Origin: Podospora comata | Lineage: Eukaryota; Ascomycota; Sordariomycetes; Sordariales; Podosporaceae | DNA length: 64,000 bases | Direction of reading: 5' to 3' | Assembly: GCA_017354895.1 (NCBI GenBank) | Contig: CP071499.1 | Location: 2,914,001 to 2,978,000, forward strand | In this document: positions 43,404 through 55,061 of the stretch, piece by piece | Numbering within the stretch: position 1 is the stretch's first letter | How the letters are laid out: the number at the start of each line of letters is the position of its first letter | Program-made: the position numbers and the translations under genes | The notes under the pieces: generated by a model | Database searches by the model: none | What the model saw: the letters and a program-made list of their open reading frames with translations, nothing else | What the model was told of the DNA's origin: nothing

Positions 43404-45420
43404 TTACATCTCGTCGTTCTTGACGGATGGCTCGCCCTTGTACTCTTTGCACATACCATACCATGCCCTAGAACGACAGCCGGCTGTTTCTGTTACTGTT
43501 GGAGCAGGCGTCGTGCTGGGCATGGTTGGTGGAGGGGTAATTGTGGACTGCTCGGTAGTTGTCGTGGAGCTTGTGCCTATTGTTGTGATATCATCATAGC
43601 ATCCCCAGAATCGGCCTGGGGTGGCGCATGAGGTGGTGGGAGTGGGAGTGGGCGTGGGAGTTGTTGAAGTGATTGTCGTTGTCAAGGTTGTCTTATCTTT
43701 GCAACCAAACCATCCCCTAGATCTGTTAGCACAGTGTTTCTATTGAGTCCATATTCATAAACTTACGGAGTCAGGCACGTGGTGGTCGTTGCCGTTGTGG
43801 TAACAGTAGTAGTAGTGATTGTGCCCGTGGTGGTGGTGGTAGTCTCATCCAGGCAGCCCCACCATCCTGGCGTCTTGCAAGTCTCAGTTCGGGTCCTTGT
43901 CTTTTCGGTGGACGTGGCCGATGTCGACGTCGTCGTAGTCTCTGTGCCGTTGCTCTCGTACATCTTCCAATTGCCACAGTCTCTGCACTCTGGCGTAAAC
44001 TTGCACTTGGCCGCTTCATCATACTTGAGGATGACATCGTGAATGACGGATCGAATCTTGTGCGTACCAATTCCGACACGCCACCCCTTGTCAGCCACCG
44101 TATCGTACACACACTCCATGCCTGTGTGACAGGCTGTTTCTAGAGCATAACCGCCGTACGAGCAAGAAGCAGTGGCTCCGTTGCAGGTACCAATGTAGAT
44201 CGGGTCGGCGGTGTGTCCAAAGTGAAAGGCGCCCGTGTACCGCCTAGCTTGCGGTGCTTCCGGGTCAGCACCAGGAGGCACGGGCAAGCCCAGTCTGCTG
44301 GCCGGCAAGGCTTCCGGAACGGCCTGGAAGGTCACGGTCGGAACGCCATACGTAAGGCCGAGGAAAGAGCTGACAGCACCTCCGAGAGAGTGGCCAGTCA
44401 ACCAGATGTTGGCATTGGGATAGAGCTCCGTAACATTGGCATAGAGCTCACGGCCCGCCTGGTAGTAGCGGTTCTCCTCCCGCAACGCCTGAGCAACGCA
44501 CGTCGTGTTGCAAGTATAGGTCGACGTCGCGCAAGAGCAAACCTGCCGCCATGTCCAGGGTCCTTGCTGAGCGCAGCAGCAACTGAAAAAGAGGTTATCG
44601 TTTTCTTTATCGTTGGTCGTCGTGCCATCACCGTCAAAGACGGCAAGCGAGGTGCCCTTCAAGCCAATCACTACCGTCGAGTTGGTCTGATCCGCAAAGA
44701 TATGTCCACGCAATCCATCTCCCTGCCAACCAAAGTCGGCACTTCTGTTGAACGGCCTTCCAACCTCTTCCCAATCGGCCTCTCCCTCGTGCTCCACGTA
44801 GGCGTCGGCTGCCATGTATGCCATCGTCAGGACTGTCTGCTTATCGGTAATATTGGGCCCTGGAACCTCGTCCATGGTCCACGCCGATGGGGCAAGAACC
44901 GAAACAAAACCCTGTTGTCTTGATTGAGCCACGAGGGGGTCTACCACGGCGGGTCTGCGGTCGACCAACCGCTGTATCGTCACCGCGTCACTCTGCGCTC
45001 GGAGCGGGCCAATGCGCTCGCGGCCGTATCCATCTTCGGCGGCCAAAAAGACGTTCGCTTTTGTCGCATCGACATCCTGTTTTCGGTGAAGGCCGGGGTG
45101 CTTGTGAGTACCATGGTGGAAGACGTGGCGCAGGGTCTGGTGGCAGATTGATGGGTTAGCCCACTCGTCATACACAGCGATAAGATAACAAGACTTACAA
45201 AGGTGTGTTCGGCAGGCTGTGGGGCTTCTGGTGATAGACCTGGAATCGGAGAGATGTCTATTGGTATAGGTAGCACCTGTTGCGCATTTCCCTGGTGGTT
45301 TCTGGGCGCTGTCGCGATGGTAGTCCCGGAGAGGGCGAGGAAGGACAACAGTAGCTGGGCGGTGACCCGTCCATTCGATGTGCACTGGGCACCTGCCTCC
45401 TTCCTCCTCCACCACATCAT
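43404..45420 (-). CDS. ATG15: Autophagic-body phospholipase/lipase Atg15
   Basis: Three exons: 45420-45199, 45136-43767, 43716-43404, giving 634 aa. Atg15 is a class-3 lipase carried through the MVB pathway to the vacuole, where it lyses autophagic bodies. An N-terminal hydrophobic segment ([16 protein letters not shown], about residues 22-37) is the signal anchor. The [17 protein letters not shown] block and [19 protein letters not shown] are typical; the lipase elbow GHSLGG lies near residue 322, and [18 protein letters not shown] supplies the Asp region. The tail is Thr-rich with three Cys modules of the form C-x-TPG-x-GC-D-TT, then a short charged end. The intron 3 acceptor CTAG at 43717 keeps the third module in frame. 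Many Asn-x-Thr sites are visible. Confidence 0.94.
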
Positions 45421-46937
45421 GGCCGGCGTGTTATTGTGGCGATGGGAGGGTTGAGGGTAAGGTGATGACGGTTGATGGTAGATGTTGTCCGTCGACTGTT
45501 GGCTACGGGTGAATCATGAGTGAAATCGCTGGTTGAATGAACGGTGAAAGAGAGGGAGAGAGACTAGATCCCCGCGTCTTGCTGGCATCCATATGACGAC
45601 GCAAGGTTGGGTGCATGGGCGCGCCGATCGGAAAAGGATACGCCACCGCCAATCAGCGCCGCTGAACCTTTGCGGTACCTGCCTATGGCGCATCAAAGAG
45701 GCTCAACTTTTTGTTACTCGATATTCTCATCTTCATCTATGCGTAGTTCATAATATTGAAGTCTCCTAAGTCATTTAATCGCTGAATATATCTATCTTGC
45801 CTCCCTTCTCAACATCATCTTATGGACCTTGTTCCCAAAGATACCTCCAGAGCATGTGTCATGCTGCTGCGAGCAGATGCATGGCATTGATAACAACAAC
45901 TGGCAGGCCAAGTATCTTCCCCGCTATTGGACAGCAAAAGGTACTCCGCTTCGAGTGGAGTGATAACAGCCTCATCTAACTCCGGATCTGCTGGGCCTCG
46001 TTGTCCCATGACATGCATCAACAACTCACCCGTTGAGTTGGTTGGTGCCTGCTGATGACTGAAGGCGGTGACAAAGACCTTTTTTTCGTCTTTTTAGATC
46101 TTCCAACTAGATTTCGCTGAACTACTTCTTTTCAGTATATTCTCAGCACTCAGTAGCTCTCGAAGAATATCCATTGTATAGTGTAATCCCAAGGCCATGA
46201 CTGGTTGAAGCAGTGATGCTCCAAGATCGTATTCCATGTGCCATAAACATGCATACCTTACGTCTGTCCCTACAATCGTCATCGGCCACGAGTCTCACCT
46301 TGCAGCCCCTTTCCTTTCTTTCACAGTCATTCCAAAATTCGGGTCCTCCAGAAGGCGAGGCCAGTCTCGTGCGCACCTTGAAGGCTGGCGGCGTCCGATA
46401 ACAAACCTCTTATCGGACCCACCACGAGTACGTACCTCGCCCAGCACCGGCACCTCAACTGTGACAGCTCGAACAAGAGCTCCGTTTCTCCCGCGACGAA
46501 GTGCCTCTTGTCTGTTCTAGCGACTCGCGTCGTCCCGAATTCCCCTCCCCTCTCTCAATCCCTTCCTCACTTTGCACCGCCAGCTTCAGTGTTCATTCAT
46601 TCTGTTTCTCCAACGGGTTGGCTCTTTGAAGTGGCTCGGTCTGTGGGTGGTCTGTACGGCTGGGCCTGTGGTTTCAAGGCTCCCCTAAAATTACTACCAT
46701 AAGCCACTGCGACAGCATCAGCCAGCCAGGTAAGGTAAACGGCCAATGTTGACCACCCTGTGTTTTTTCTGTCATTAGGTTATGCCCAGTGCAGCCGCAA
46801 GGGATGCGGCGATCTCCCGCTCGTTTATCTTTTTGTAGACTTTTCTTCTGCTATTGTTCTCCAGAAACCCCCCTGCTTTGAAGGAAGCGCATTGTGGTCA
46901 CGGATCCTGCGGATAGAGACTTGAACACAGCACTGAC
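45421..46937. other. Divergent upstream region ATG15 / VPS9 gene
   Basis: 1.5 kb between divergent starts. A probable 5' UTR intron of the VPS9 gene runs 46730-46930 (CAG|GTAAGG donor, ACACAG acceptor just before the ATG). Other sequence shows no gene; small ORFs look random. Confidence 0.5.
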
Positions 46938-49382
46938 ATGTTGTCCAGCCTGAGCCCAAACCCCAGCAACAGCAGCACCGACAGCAGCATCATGTCGTCC
47001 AACCCACCAAGTGCCACAGAGCGCTCTGGCTCCTCGAGACCTCTTCGTTCCTTTCGTGTCGAGCGCTCACCCTCCCCGGAACCAACGTCTCGTCCAAAGA
47101 GAGCCAGTACCATCATGACGGGACCAACGCCTGGTGCGAAGTCCATGGTCCGTACTGCGTCTGGCACGCATGTGAGGCTGGGCAGCGAGACGGAAAGGCC
47201 AGACACCTTTGAGAGCCGGATTAGTGAGGAGAATGCCGATTCTGAACCACCGAGGGCCTCAGTTGACCTGGACGATCTGCCCATCGAGCTGGTCAGCTTG
47301 ACCGACGGCTTCATTGACTCATTGTCGGCCAAGGTCCATTCCACTCCGCCAAATATTGACAGGCTGTCGCAAATGTTCCAAGACTTTTATGCTACTGCCT
47401 CAGCCCATATCAGGACCCATATCGACAGCCTGGCTACTCTGCAGAGGCGAGATGTGTCTCCGACGCCAGCCCTGTCGACCAGAGCATCTGCTGCCAGCTT
47501 GCTCCGGGCCAAGGCTGCTTCGCTGGGTGCCAAGGAGAAGACGAAGCCAGGAGTTGTCAGAAGGGAATCAGAGATGTTGACACCAGAAGAGCTGGCGGAA
47601 AGGAAAAAGGCGCGGAGAGCGCTGGAGCAGAAGAAGGGACTCTTGGAGGAAGCCGTGGAGAGGAGGTTATGTGAAGGAGTCTACAGCAAAATCTACCGCC
47701 ATCGTACCACTCAAGACGAAGCACAAGATGCCAAACTCCGGTCAAAAACTGCCGCCCTCGCCGTGGTTGATATTGGGCCCGTGGATCTCGGTGTCGAGCT
47801 CGGCACACCAGAAAATGATCCAGAAGCGATCGCCAAGAAGACGGCCGAGGTCAAGGAGTGGTTAGAGGGCGCAAGGAAAGAGCTCACGTTGATGAGCCAG
47901 GCGCGGTATCCCCTTCGGAAGATCAACCACCTAAAGGCCGCCTTCAAGAGCATCATTGATACCCTGGCACATTTCCACCCCTCGTCCTCGGCCGATGAGC
48001 TCATGCCCATGCTCATCTACACTCTCATCACCCTCCCACCACAGAACCTCAACGCCATCAGTGACATCAACTTCATCCAGCGCTTCCGCTGGGAACAAAA
48101 GCTAACCGGCGAGGCCTCCTACTGCCTAACAACTCTCGAGGCGACAATCAGCTTCCTCGAAACCGTGGATCTATCCACCCTCCGCGCCGACGAAACCCCC
48201 GGCGGGCCCATGAAAGCCCCCGGCTCACCCCCTAAAGAAAACACCTTCCCCCCAGCCTTTTCACCCACCTCACCCTCTCCCCCGACCGCCGCCACCGCCA
48301 TCGCGGCGGCAGCCGCCTCCAGTCCAAACCCCAACACAGCAACAGCCTCCCTCTCCGCCAATTTGATCAGGCCCCCCTCCCCCTCCCCCTCCTCAGCAGC
48401 CGCAGCGGGCTTCCGCTCCACAGTCTCGCAACAGCTCCGCAACCGCCGCCTCTCAGACCTAGTAAACACCCCCGCCCAAGCCTTCAACGCCGCCTCCGAC
48501 GCTGTCCTCTCAACAGTCAACACCGCCGACCAGTCCCTAAAAACAATAGGAAACTCCCTGGGCGACAGCTACAAATTCCTCCTCGGCAAGCTCCGCGAAC
48601 CTCTCTCCCAACCCGACGGCCAAGTCCTCGTGCCCAAAACCCTCGACGACGCAAGGAAACTGATCGAGACACCACCACCACCCCTCGACAGGGCTGACTC
48701 CCCCTCCCCTGGCCCGGGTCCGGTGTCAGAAGACCGCCCCCCATTATTGTCTTTCATCTCAGGCACAGGCCGCAAAATATCTCGCGACCCTTCCGCGGAT
48801 AGTACCCGCAGCGGGGGCTCACGACGCGCCCTAGACGAACCCAATTTACGCCCCCCCGCATCATCAACAACAACAACAACAGCAGTAGCCACAGGAGGGG
48901 GCGGTAGTCCAGTTGTGACCAGCCCGCTAGACTCCATGAGACAATTAGGCAACTCGTTCAACCCCTTGGGTCGGATCTCGGCCGGCATCGGCGGCTTTCG
49001 CAACTTTGGCCGTTCAACGCCCACACCTTCATCACCTGCGCCACCCACGCCGACGAAGGATGCTGTTTCTACTCTCTCAACCCGTGGGTTGGGAGTCACG
49101 ACCGGGGCTGCGGGGACAGAAGGGGGTGATTTGGCTACTGTGAGTTCAAGTCCAACCACAACTGGTGATATAACAAGGGCAAGCGGTGCTGACGACTGTG
49201 CGAAAAAGGCATTTCCCGATTTGGCAGGGTCACTCCCGCCAAAGAAAATCGAGGGGCCGATACAGAAGTTTGTGAACATGCAGAATGCCGCCGAAATGAA
49301 AGTGGGGGATGTGTTTGAGCTGCTGAAGGACTACAAGAGGTTGGCTGGGGCGATCAAGGAGATGGGGGGTTTCAAGGAGTGA
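46938..49382 (+). CDS. VPS9-domain protein (candidate Rab5-family GEF)
   Basis: Single coding exon, 814 aa, with a likely intron in the 5' UTR. Residues 1-130 are Ser/Pro-rich. A helical region with RKKARRALEQKKGLLEEAV (about 215-240) precedes the VPS9 domain (about 240-415), which has LRKINHLKAAFKSIIDTL, ADELMPMLIYTLI, and the DINFIQRFRWEQKLTGEASYCLTTLEA segment; the Asp and Tyr positions expected for GDP release are present. The following 350 residues are low complexity (poly-Ala, poly-Pro, Thr runs). A conserved-looking end, IQKFVNMQNAAEMKVGDVF, closes the protein. It probably activates Vps21/Rab5 on early endosomes, by family analogy with Muk1 and Vps9. No CUE or RING domain is seen. Confidence 0.88.
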   Translation: MLSSLSPNPSNSSTDSSIMSSNPPSATERSGSSRPLRSFRVERSPSPEPTSRPKRASTIMTGPTPGAKSMVRTASGTHVRLGSETERPDTFESRISEENADSEPPRASVDLDDLPIELVSLTDGFIDSLSAKVHSTPPNIDRLSQMFQDFYATASAHIRTHIDSLATLQRRDVSPTPALSTRASAASLLRAKAASLGAKEKTKPGVVRRESEMLTPEELAERKKARRALEQKKGLLEEAVERRLCEGVYSKIYRHRTTQDEAQDAKLRSKTAALAVVDIGPVDLGVELGTPENDPEAIAKKTAEVKEWLEGARKELTLMSQARYPLRKINHLKAAFKSIIDTLAHFHPSSSADELMPMLIYTLITLPPQNLNAISDINFIQRFRWEQKLTGEASYCLTTLEATISFLETVDLSTLRADETPGGPMKAPGSPPKENTFPPAFSPTSPSPPTAATAIAAAAASSPNPNTATASLSANLIRPPSPSPSSAAAAGFRSTVSQQLRNRRLSDLVNTPAQAFNAASDAVLSTVNTADQSLKTIGNSLGDSYKFLLGKLREPLSQPDGQVLVPKTLDDARKLIETPPPPLDRADSPSPGPGPVSEDRPPLLSFISGTGRKISRDPSADSTRSGGSRRALDEPNLRPPASSTTTTTAVATGGGGSPVVTSPLDSMRQLGNSFNPLGRISAGIGGFRNFGRSTPTPSSPAPPTPTKDAVSTLSTRGLGVTTGAAGTEGGDLATVSSSPTTTGDITRASGADDCAKKAFPDLAGSLPPKKIEGPIQKFVNMQNAAEMKVGDVFELLKDYKRLAGAIKEMGGFKE

Positions 49383-50059
49383 TGATGTTGGGTACCTAAG
49401 TGTGTTGGAATAGATGAGGGTAAAAGGTTGGATGTATGAGGTGGCTGGCATCTTGCATTCGGAATGGATAAACAAATCTAGGATATGACAGGTAGAAAGT
49501 GTCAAGAGAAATGAAATCATCATTATCAGCAGTTTGAAGCACATAAAAATTGAAATCAGCAAAACTGTATAAGAGTACTTTTTATTTCTCTAATCCTACC
49601 CTACTTCTTCCTTCCCCTCCCCTTTCCTATCCTTTTTGCTTTGCTTGTGTGAGGTGTAAAAAAACCAAATTTGACCTCCATCCATCCATCCATCCATCCA
49701 TCCATCCATCCATCCATCCATCCATCCATCCATCCATCCATCCATCCATCCATCCATCCATCCATCCATCCATCCATCCACCTTTCCACCCAATGCTTCC
49801 TTCCATCCCAGCCAACCATTCATTCATTCACCTATCCATCATTCACGATACACCACCCAGTAGCAGCAACTATCCACCCAGCCACACCAACCTGATATCA
49901 GATGCCACCTACCTAAATGCCACCAGCCAACAAAGATTAAATCGAAAAACCCGTATAAAATAAAGAAACCCACCAAAAAGGCAAACCAAAAATCCAGGGG
50001 CATGGTGGTGCACCAGTAACACTAACCCGCTTCTTTTGCTCAACCGTCCCTTTCCTCCA
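49383..50059. other. Convergent 3' region VPS9 gene / alpha-actinin
   Basis: 3' UTR sequence containing the TCCA microsatellite. Apparent ORFs with repeated IHPS or WMDG units are translations of that repeat. Confidence 0.7.
49677..49780. repeat. Perfect (TCCA)26 microsatellite
   Basis: 104 bp of uninterrupted TCCA, 26 copies, then degenerate TCCA-like sequence to about 49,860. It lies in the convergent 3' UTR region. Confidence 0.98.
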
Positions 50060-52813
50060 TCAATAAACCCCATTCTTCCCACTAGCCACACTCTTCGCCG
50101 GACTCGTCCTCCCATTCGTCCTTTCCCCCAAAATCCCACTAACATTACTCCTCCCACTCCCACTACTAGCCGGCCTGCCCCCCTCATCAGCAATCAACCT
50201 CTCCATAAAAGCAATATAATCAAACTGCCTCTTCCCCCTGTCCTCCTTCACATCCGGCCCCTTGTGCTCAGGAATAATCTCCACCAGCTTCTCAATCACC
50301 TCGTCCGGCACCAAGCTATGCCGCAGATCCATCTCCGTCACATACGGCTTCCCGTCCGCCACCTCCCTAAAGCTCTGAAACACCTGCTCCGCCGTGTTCT
50401 GATCCTCCGTCACATCAACCATGAACCGAATAAACTGCTCAAATGTCACCCTGTCCCGCCCGTTCGACGTCGCCAAAAAGTACTCGTGCATCTCATCCTC
50501 GGAAAACACCAAGCCCAGCGACGCCAACGCGGCCGAAAACTCAATTTCCGACAGGGAATTGCTGTCGTCTCGGTCAAAGTGCCTAAAGACAGACTCGAAT
50601 TCCTCGAGCTGGATAGGCGTGAGGTTCGTCATGCTCCGTGCCACGACTTGGTTGTCCAAGAAGGCCAATTTTTTCGAAACCGACGATTTGACGAGCGAGA
50701 GCTCGTACACCAGCTCGTCGTACGTGTAAGTCGTAAAGTCGTTTTCTTCAATGTTCGCCTCCTGGCACTTGGCGTCTACTGCCGCGATGGTCACCAGGTA
50801 CGCGTCTAGAGGTGGTAAGTTATCCGACAGCTTTCTGACATGGTGCAGCTGGTCTTCCACATCGCCTTCCAGCCCTGATATGGCTAGTTGCATCGTGTTG
50901 AGGGCGAGCGCAAAATCGTTGGCCTTGTCGGCAAAGGACTTGCGGAGGGCGTTTTTGATGCTGTCTTTGTCAGTTTTGGAATCCAAAAAAAAGAAAAAGA
51001 AAGAAAGAAAAAGGATGAGGGCAAGATCTCACTCTCTAATGGTCTCATTGATCAATTGACCGCGCGCCATCTCAGACTTGGTCAGATTCGACCATTCCCT
51101 ATCAAGCGTATCTAGACTCAAATGCGCCGGTGGATCATACGGCCGCAACCGATACGTCCCCAACTTGGTCTTGATATTCCCCAACAGCGTCGCCAACTCG
51201 CTCTTCTCCGCCACCCACTCCCTCTTGACACCCCTCTTGTAAGACGCAAACTCACCCGCCTGCGCCTTGGCGTCAGCATAAGTCCCCTCAAACTTTGCAG
51301 TCTGCCAGCTCTCAATCTGGGCACGGATGGCCTTGAGAAGAGCAGCCATTCTCCTCTCATAAGCGCTCTGCATCTCCCAGGCACCCTGCATGTTGTTCAC
51401 AAACTTCTCCACGCGCCGACCCGCGTTCTCAACCTTTTCCATCTGAGAAAAGGCGTGAAACCAGTAGGCAATATACGTCATGAGCGAGCGCTCATCAGGC
51501 TTGGCCACATCGCACACATCCTCCACATCAAGCAGCTTGGGGATGCCAATCTCCTTATGAGCGATATCAAACGCCAGCTGCATGTTGCCCCGGTGATCCG
51601 ACTTGTCAAGAGCGTCATAGTCGATCAGGTCGGGACGGTGGATATCAAGCAAGGCACAGAATGCCAGGCCATCATTCCAGCTCGCACTAAAATCCCGTAC
51701 GTCGACCTCGTCGTAACAGGCTGTTTTACGTTGACACCACAGAAGTAGACCTTCTTTGGCCGTCATACCCTCCTCGTTAATGTCACTGATGGTGAAACGC
51801 AAAATAAGCGTCCATATCAGCCCCAAGATAATCTTTCTGTTTCCGTCCACGACATCTTCGGCACCTATATTCGTCATTTGAATCCCTCGGGATTTGATAA
51901 AGTTGAGGGCGAGGTTGGCGTTCTCGAAGCGCTGCACACGCAGCTTTGGTTTGGCGGCATATCGGCCGAGTGATTCGCCCGAGAGACACTCGAGGAGGTG
52001 GATGAGCATTACCTGTTGGAAAAAACGGTCAGCATATATACTTCCGACGGCTTTTGCCAGAGAATAATAGTAAAAAACACATACGCCATCACTCAGGTCT
52101 TGCACCAGATCCTTGACCTCGAGGTTCCGGACTTCCAACTTTGTGTTTAGCCATTTGGTAAAGGTCTTTTGCTGGACCGTGATCCAGCGCTGCTGCTCGG
52201 CGAAGGCCATCCTGGTCAGGCCCTGCTCGTGGGGAGGTTCGGTGGCGGCGAGAGCGTCGGCGGTGGGGGTGTTCGAGGCCCGCTTGAAGCGGCCTTTCAA
52301 CGAGTTTTCCCTCTTGCTGGCGAGGGCTAGGCTGGTTGAGCCTGAACGCTGCAGTCGGGCGGCATGCAGCTGTTTGGCGTCGCGGCGGCTGCGGGTGAGT
52401 GGTGGCCGTTGGGGTTGGGGACTGCCCGTGTGAGCACCGAGACCACCAGGTGGGGATGATGGAGATTTGGCGGTGGGGACGTCGTCAGTGCAGTGGGTAG
52501 TGTGGCTAGTGCACGATGATGAAGCGGTGCTGGCGATGGATGCCCGTCTGTATTCGTCGTCGTCGGCGTTGTTGTCGCAGATGTCAAAGATGGTATCCGT
52601 GGAGTATTCGGATGAGCCGTTGGAGGAGGCTACCGAGGACACCGAGAGCGCGGAGGGGCGGTTGACAATGGTTGTGGTGCTGTGGCTGCCCGAGTGTTGC
52701 TGTAAACAATCGAGATCAGGGAATCGCTCCAGCTCCAACCCCAACCCCACGCTGTTGCCGGGCAGGCCTGGTGCCGGCTGTCCGCCAGCGGCACAACTGT
52801 CAAATCCCGCCAT
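50060..52813 (-). CDS. acnA: Alpha-actinin with long N-terminal extension
   Basis: Three exons: 52813-52085, 52012-51033, 50960-50060, giving 869 aa. Intron 1 (72 nt) is in frame and stop-free and lies inside the first CH domain; removing it restores QDLSDGVMLIHLLECLSG. Intron 2 joins ETIR to DIKNALRKSFADK. Domains: disordered Ser-rich extension 1-205, CH1 (about 208-320, starting WITVQQKTFTKWLNTKL), CH2 (about 330-430), a short rod with spectrin-like helices (about 440-680), then a calmodulin-like EF-hand region (HFDRDDSNSLSEIEF near 696; a second degenerate loop TSNGRDRVTFEQF). It crosslinks F-actin, in fungi at the septal ring. Another Met lies at residue 202 just before CH1 and could be the start of a shorter form. 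Confidence 0.93.
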
Positions 52814-55061
52814 TTTTGGCCCGACAGAGCCCCTGATAACGATAAGAAAATAAGGTTGGTCCCAAGATCGGATGCACCACGCCGAGCCTGCTCAGGGGTA
52901 TGTAGCACCTGGGTATCGAACACAAAAAGAAAAAAAATCCAGGGGAGTCGAACAGCGCCGGGCTTCAAGAACAAAACAAGATGCAACATGTGTCTTGGAG
53001 TTGTCTCCTGGGGGATCTACAGTTTATATTTCTCTCTGTCCCTTCCGCCAACAGCCAACTCCATGGTATGTCCGGCACGGCATATGCTATCCTTCGCAAG
53101 CACTCTCTTACAGCTGAGAGGATGAAACACCACGGTCCAAGGTCTCCCGTTCCAACAGCAGCCCGCCGGCCTTCTGTTGTCAATGCATCTTGTCAAGTAT
53201 TTTGAGATGTCGCACCCTGGTGGGACTCCGGCCTCGTGCCGATCGTAGAGCGAGATCGTAGATCCGGCTGTTTGTTCCTAGGTGGGGAGGAAGACGATCC
53301 CAAGTTACAGTTGCCACCAAGAACCCTGACTGCTGGGCAGCGACACGCATCGATACCACTCTACTGGTGAAAATCGACTGCCAGTCATTCATGCTGGTGA
53401 CATCCTGGCTGGAAAGAGACGAAAATATCACCGACATCTGTGCCCTCAATAGATCCTTTTATTAAGTCGATGTTCATTTTGTGTTTGGCAAAGTCCTGGT
53501 CAGCGATAGACGGCCCATTGTCGCATGAATATTGGGTCCTTCAAGCAAGCAGAATCCGACGGCATCTGCTTCATGTGTAGCCTATGAATACTGTGATGTA
53601 TTTAGCCATCAGGCTTTCGGGTCGCCACAGGAACTGCTCAGTCTCCAAGCACAGAAAGCTTGACCTCGGCCACCCAGGTTGCAGACATCGAAGTCGGCAC
53701 TGAGGAGCAATAAGCCAGCAAGTGTTGACAACATGATTAAACCCCAATTTTGACATGTTCTCAAGGCCTTGAAAGTTGGCTATGACAAAAATAGACATGA
53801 AGGTCAAAAGCCCTTGAATTTCAGGTTGCAATCCTGTTCTGAAAAGAAATTGTGTAGAAGTCCCACTACTTTTGTTCACGAGGTGCCCCATTTCACCCAA
53901 TGTTGGAGCCGAACAGCCATGCTCTGACAGTCATCTGCTGTGTCACGATGAGATGCAGATTGCGCCGTCTAAGGAATTGATGGCTGTCTCAAGCCCAGAT
54001 TGCCTTGGTGAGTATGAAGGTTTCCAAAATCATGTTGACAGACCATGTGATACGAGGCTTGAGATTTGAACATGACTGCCATCTATATAGTAATAATGCA
54101 TCGCAAACCTTTTCTCCATGACGAGCTGGTAACTGGAGGCTGTTCCTGAATGTCCCTGGCAATGCACCCCTTGACCAGGAGATCCACTGATCTGGACACG
54201 CCGTTGAACCCCATCTGTGGGGGAACCAGATCTGTTGACAGCCAGCCAATAGGGGGGCTTGAATGCTCTTCACCCCTGCACTTCACTTGCCCTGGCCTGA
54301 GCTTGGCAGGGCTCACCGCCCGACCTGCGGATGCCAGCCCCACTATTCTGCCAGGAAACTCTCCCACTAATCGGCTTGGCTTATCTTTTTTTTGACGTCC
54401 CTACGGTTCGGTTCGCTGACTCTCCTCCATCTGTACAACCAAAGAAAAATAACAGGCACAGACCGACCTGCAACTTTGCCGACATAGCTGCAGTACAAGA
54501 AGTGACCCGTTTCCGCACCCGCCGAGCCATCGCCGGCGAGCTGCCCATTGCTTCATTGCATTCACAAGGTACGTAAACATCTTCTTCCTTTCTCTCACAA
54601 TTCCACCTTCCCTTCCTTCAACCACCACCTTTCCTCTCACCCCAATCAAGTCGCCTGGACTGCCACTACTCAGTCCCATTTTCACTGCCCCACCTACACT
54701 GCACCTCTCAGATCAAAACATTCATCTTCACTCTGTCTTTCACGCCTCATTCTCTCTTCCCACGCCTTCCTCTCTTCCCACGCCTTCCTCTCTTCCCACG
54801 CCTTCCTCTCTTCCCTCGCCTTCCTCTCTTCCCTCGCCTTCCTCTCTTCCCTCGCCTTCCTCTCTTCCCTCACATCCATCGACACTACCGACACAGCGAC
54901 TCCATCATCCTGGCCTTGAGTTAACCTGCTAGTTGAGCTACAGCTACATCGAGTCGCGCAGCAATAACCGCTTCGTTCTGCCAACACTGTAACAATCACA
55001 ACCGCAAATCACACAGCATCACAAGAGTCCTTGTTGATCAAAGCCAAGAATCAAATCAACA
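52814..55061. other. Divergent upstream region alpha-actinin / PUS7, 2.2 kb
   Basis: Largest divergent gap. It holds an 18-bp pyrimidine-rich minisatellite at 54753-54872 in the PUS7 leader and a GTACGT donor near 54,570 that may begin a 5' UTR intron. ORFs between 53,000 and 54,500 lack protein character and no RNA gene was recognised. Confidence 0.5.
54753..54872. repeat. 18-bp minisatellite, about 6.5 copies
   Basis: Unit TCTCTTCCCACGCCTTCC, with later copies changing CCCACG to CCCTCG: three copies of the first type are followed by three of the second. It is all-pyrimidine apart from one or two bases per unit. Confidence 0.95.

Noticed and set aside
49550-49963. ORFs encoding IHPS or WMDG repeats
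   Set aside because: They are translations of the TCCA microsatellite in a 3' UTR region.
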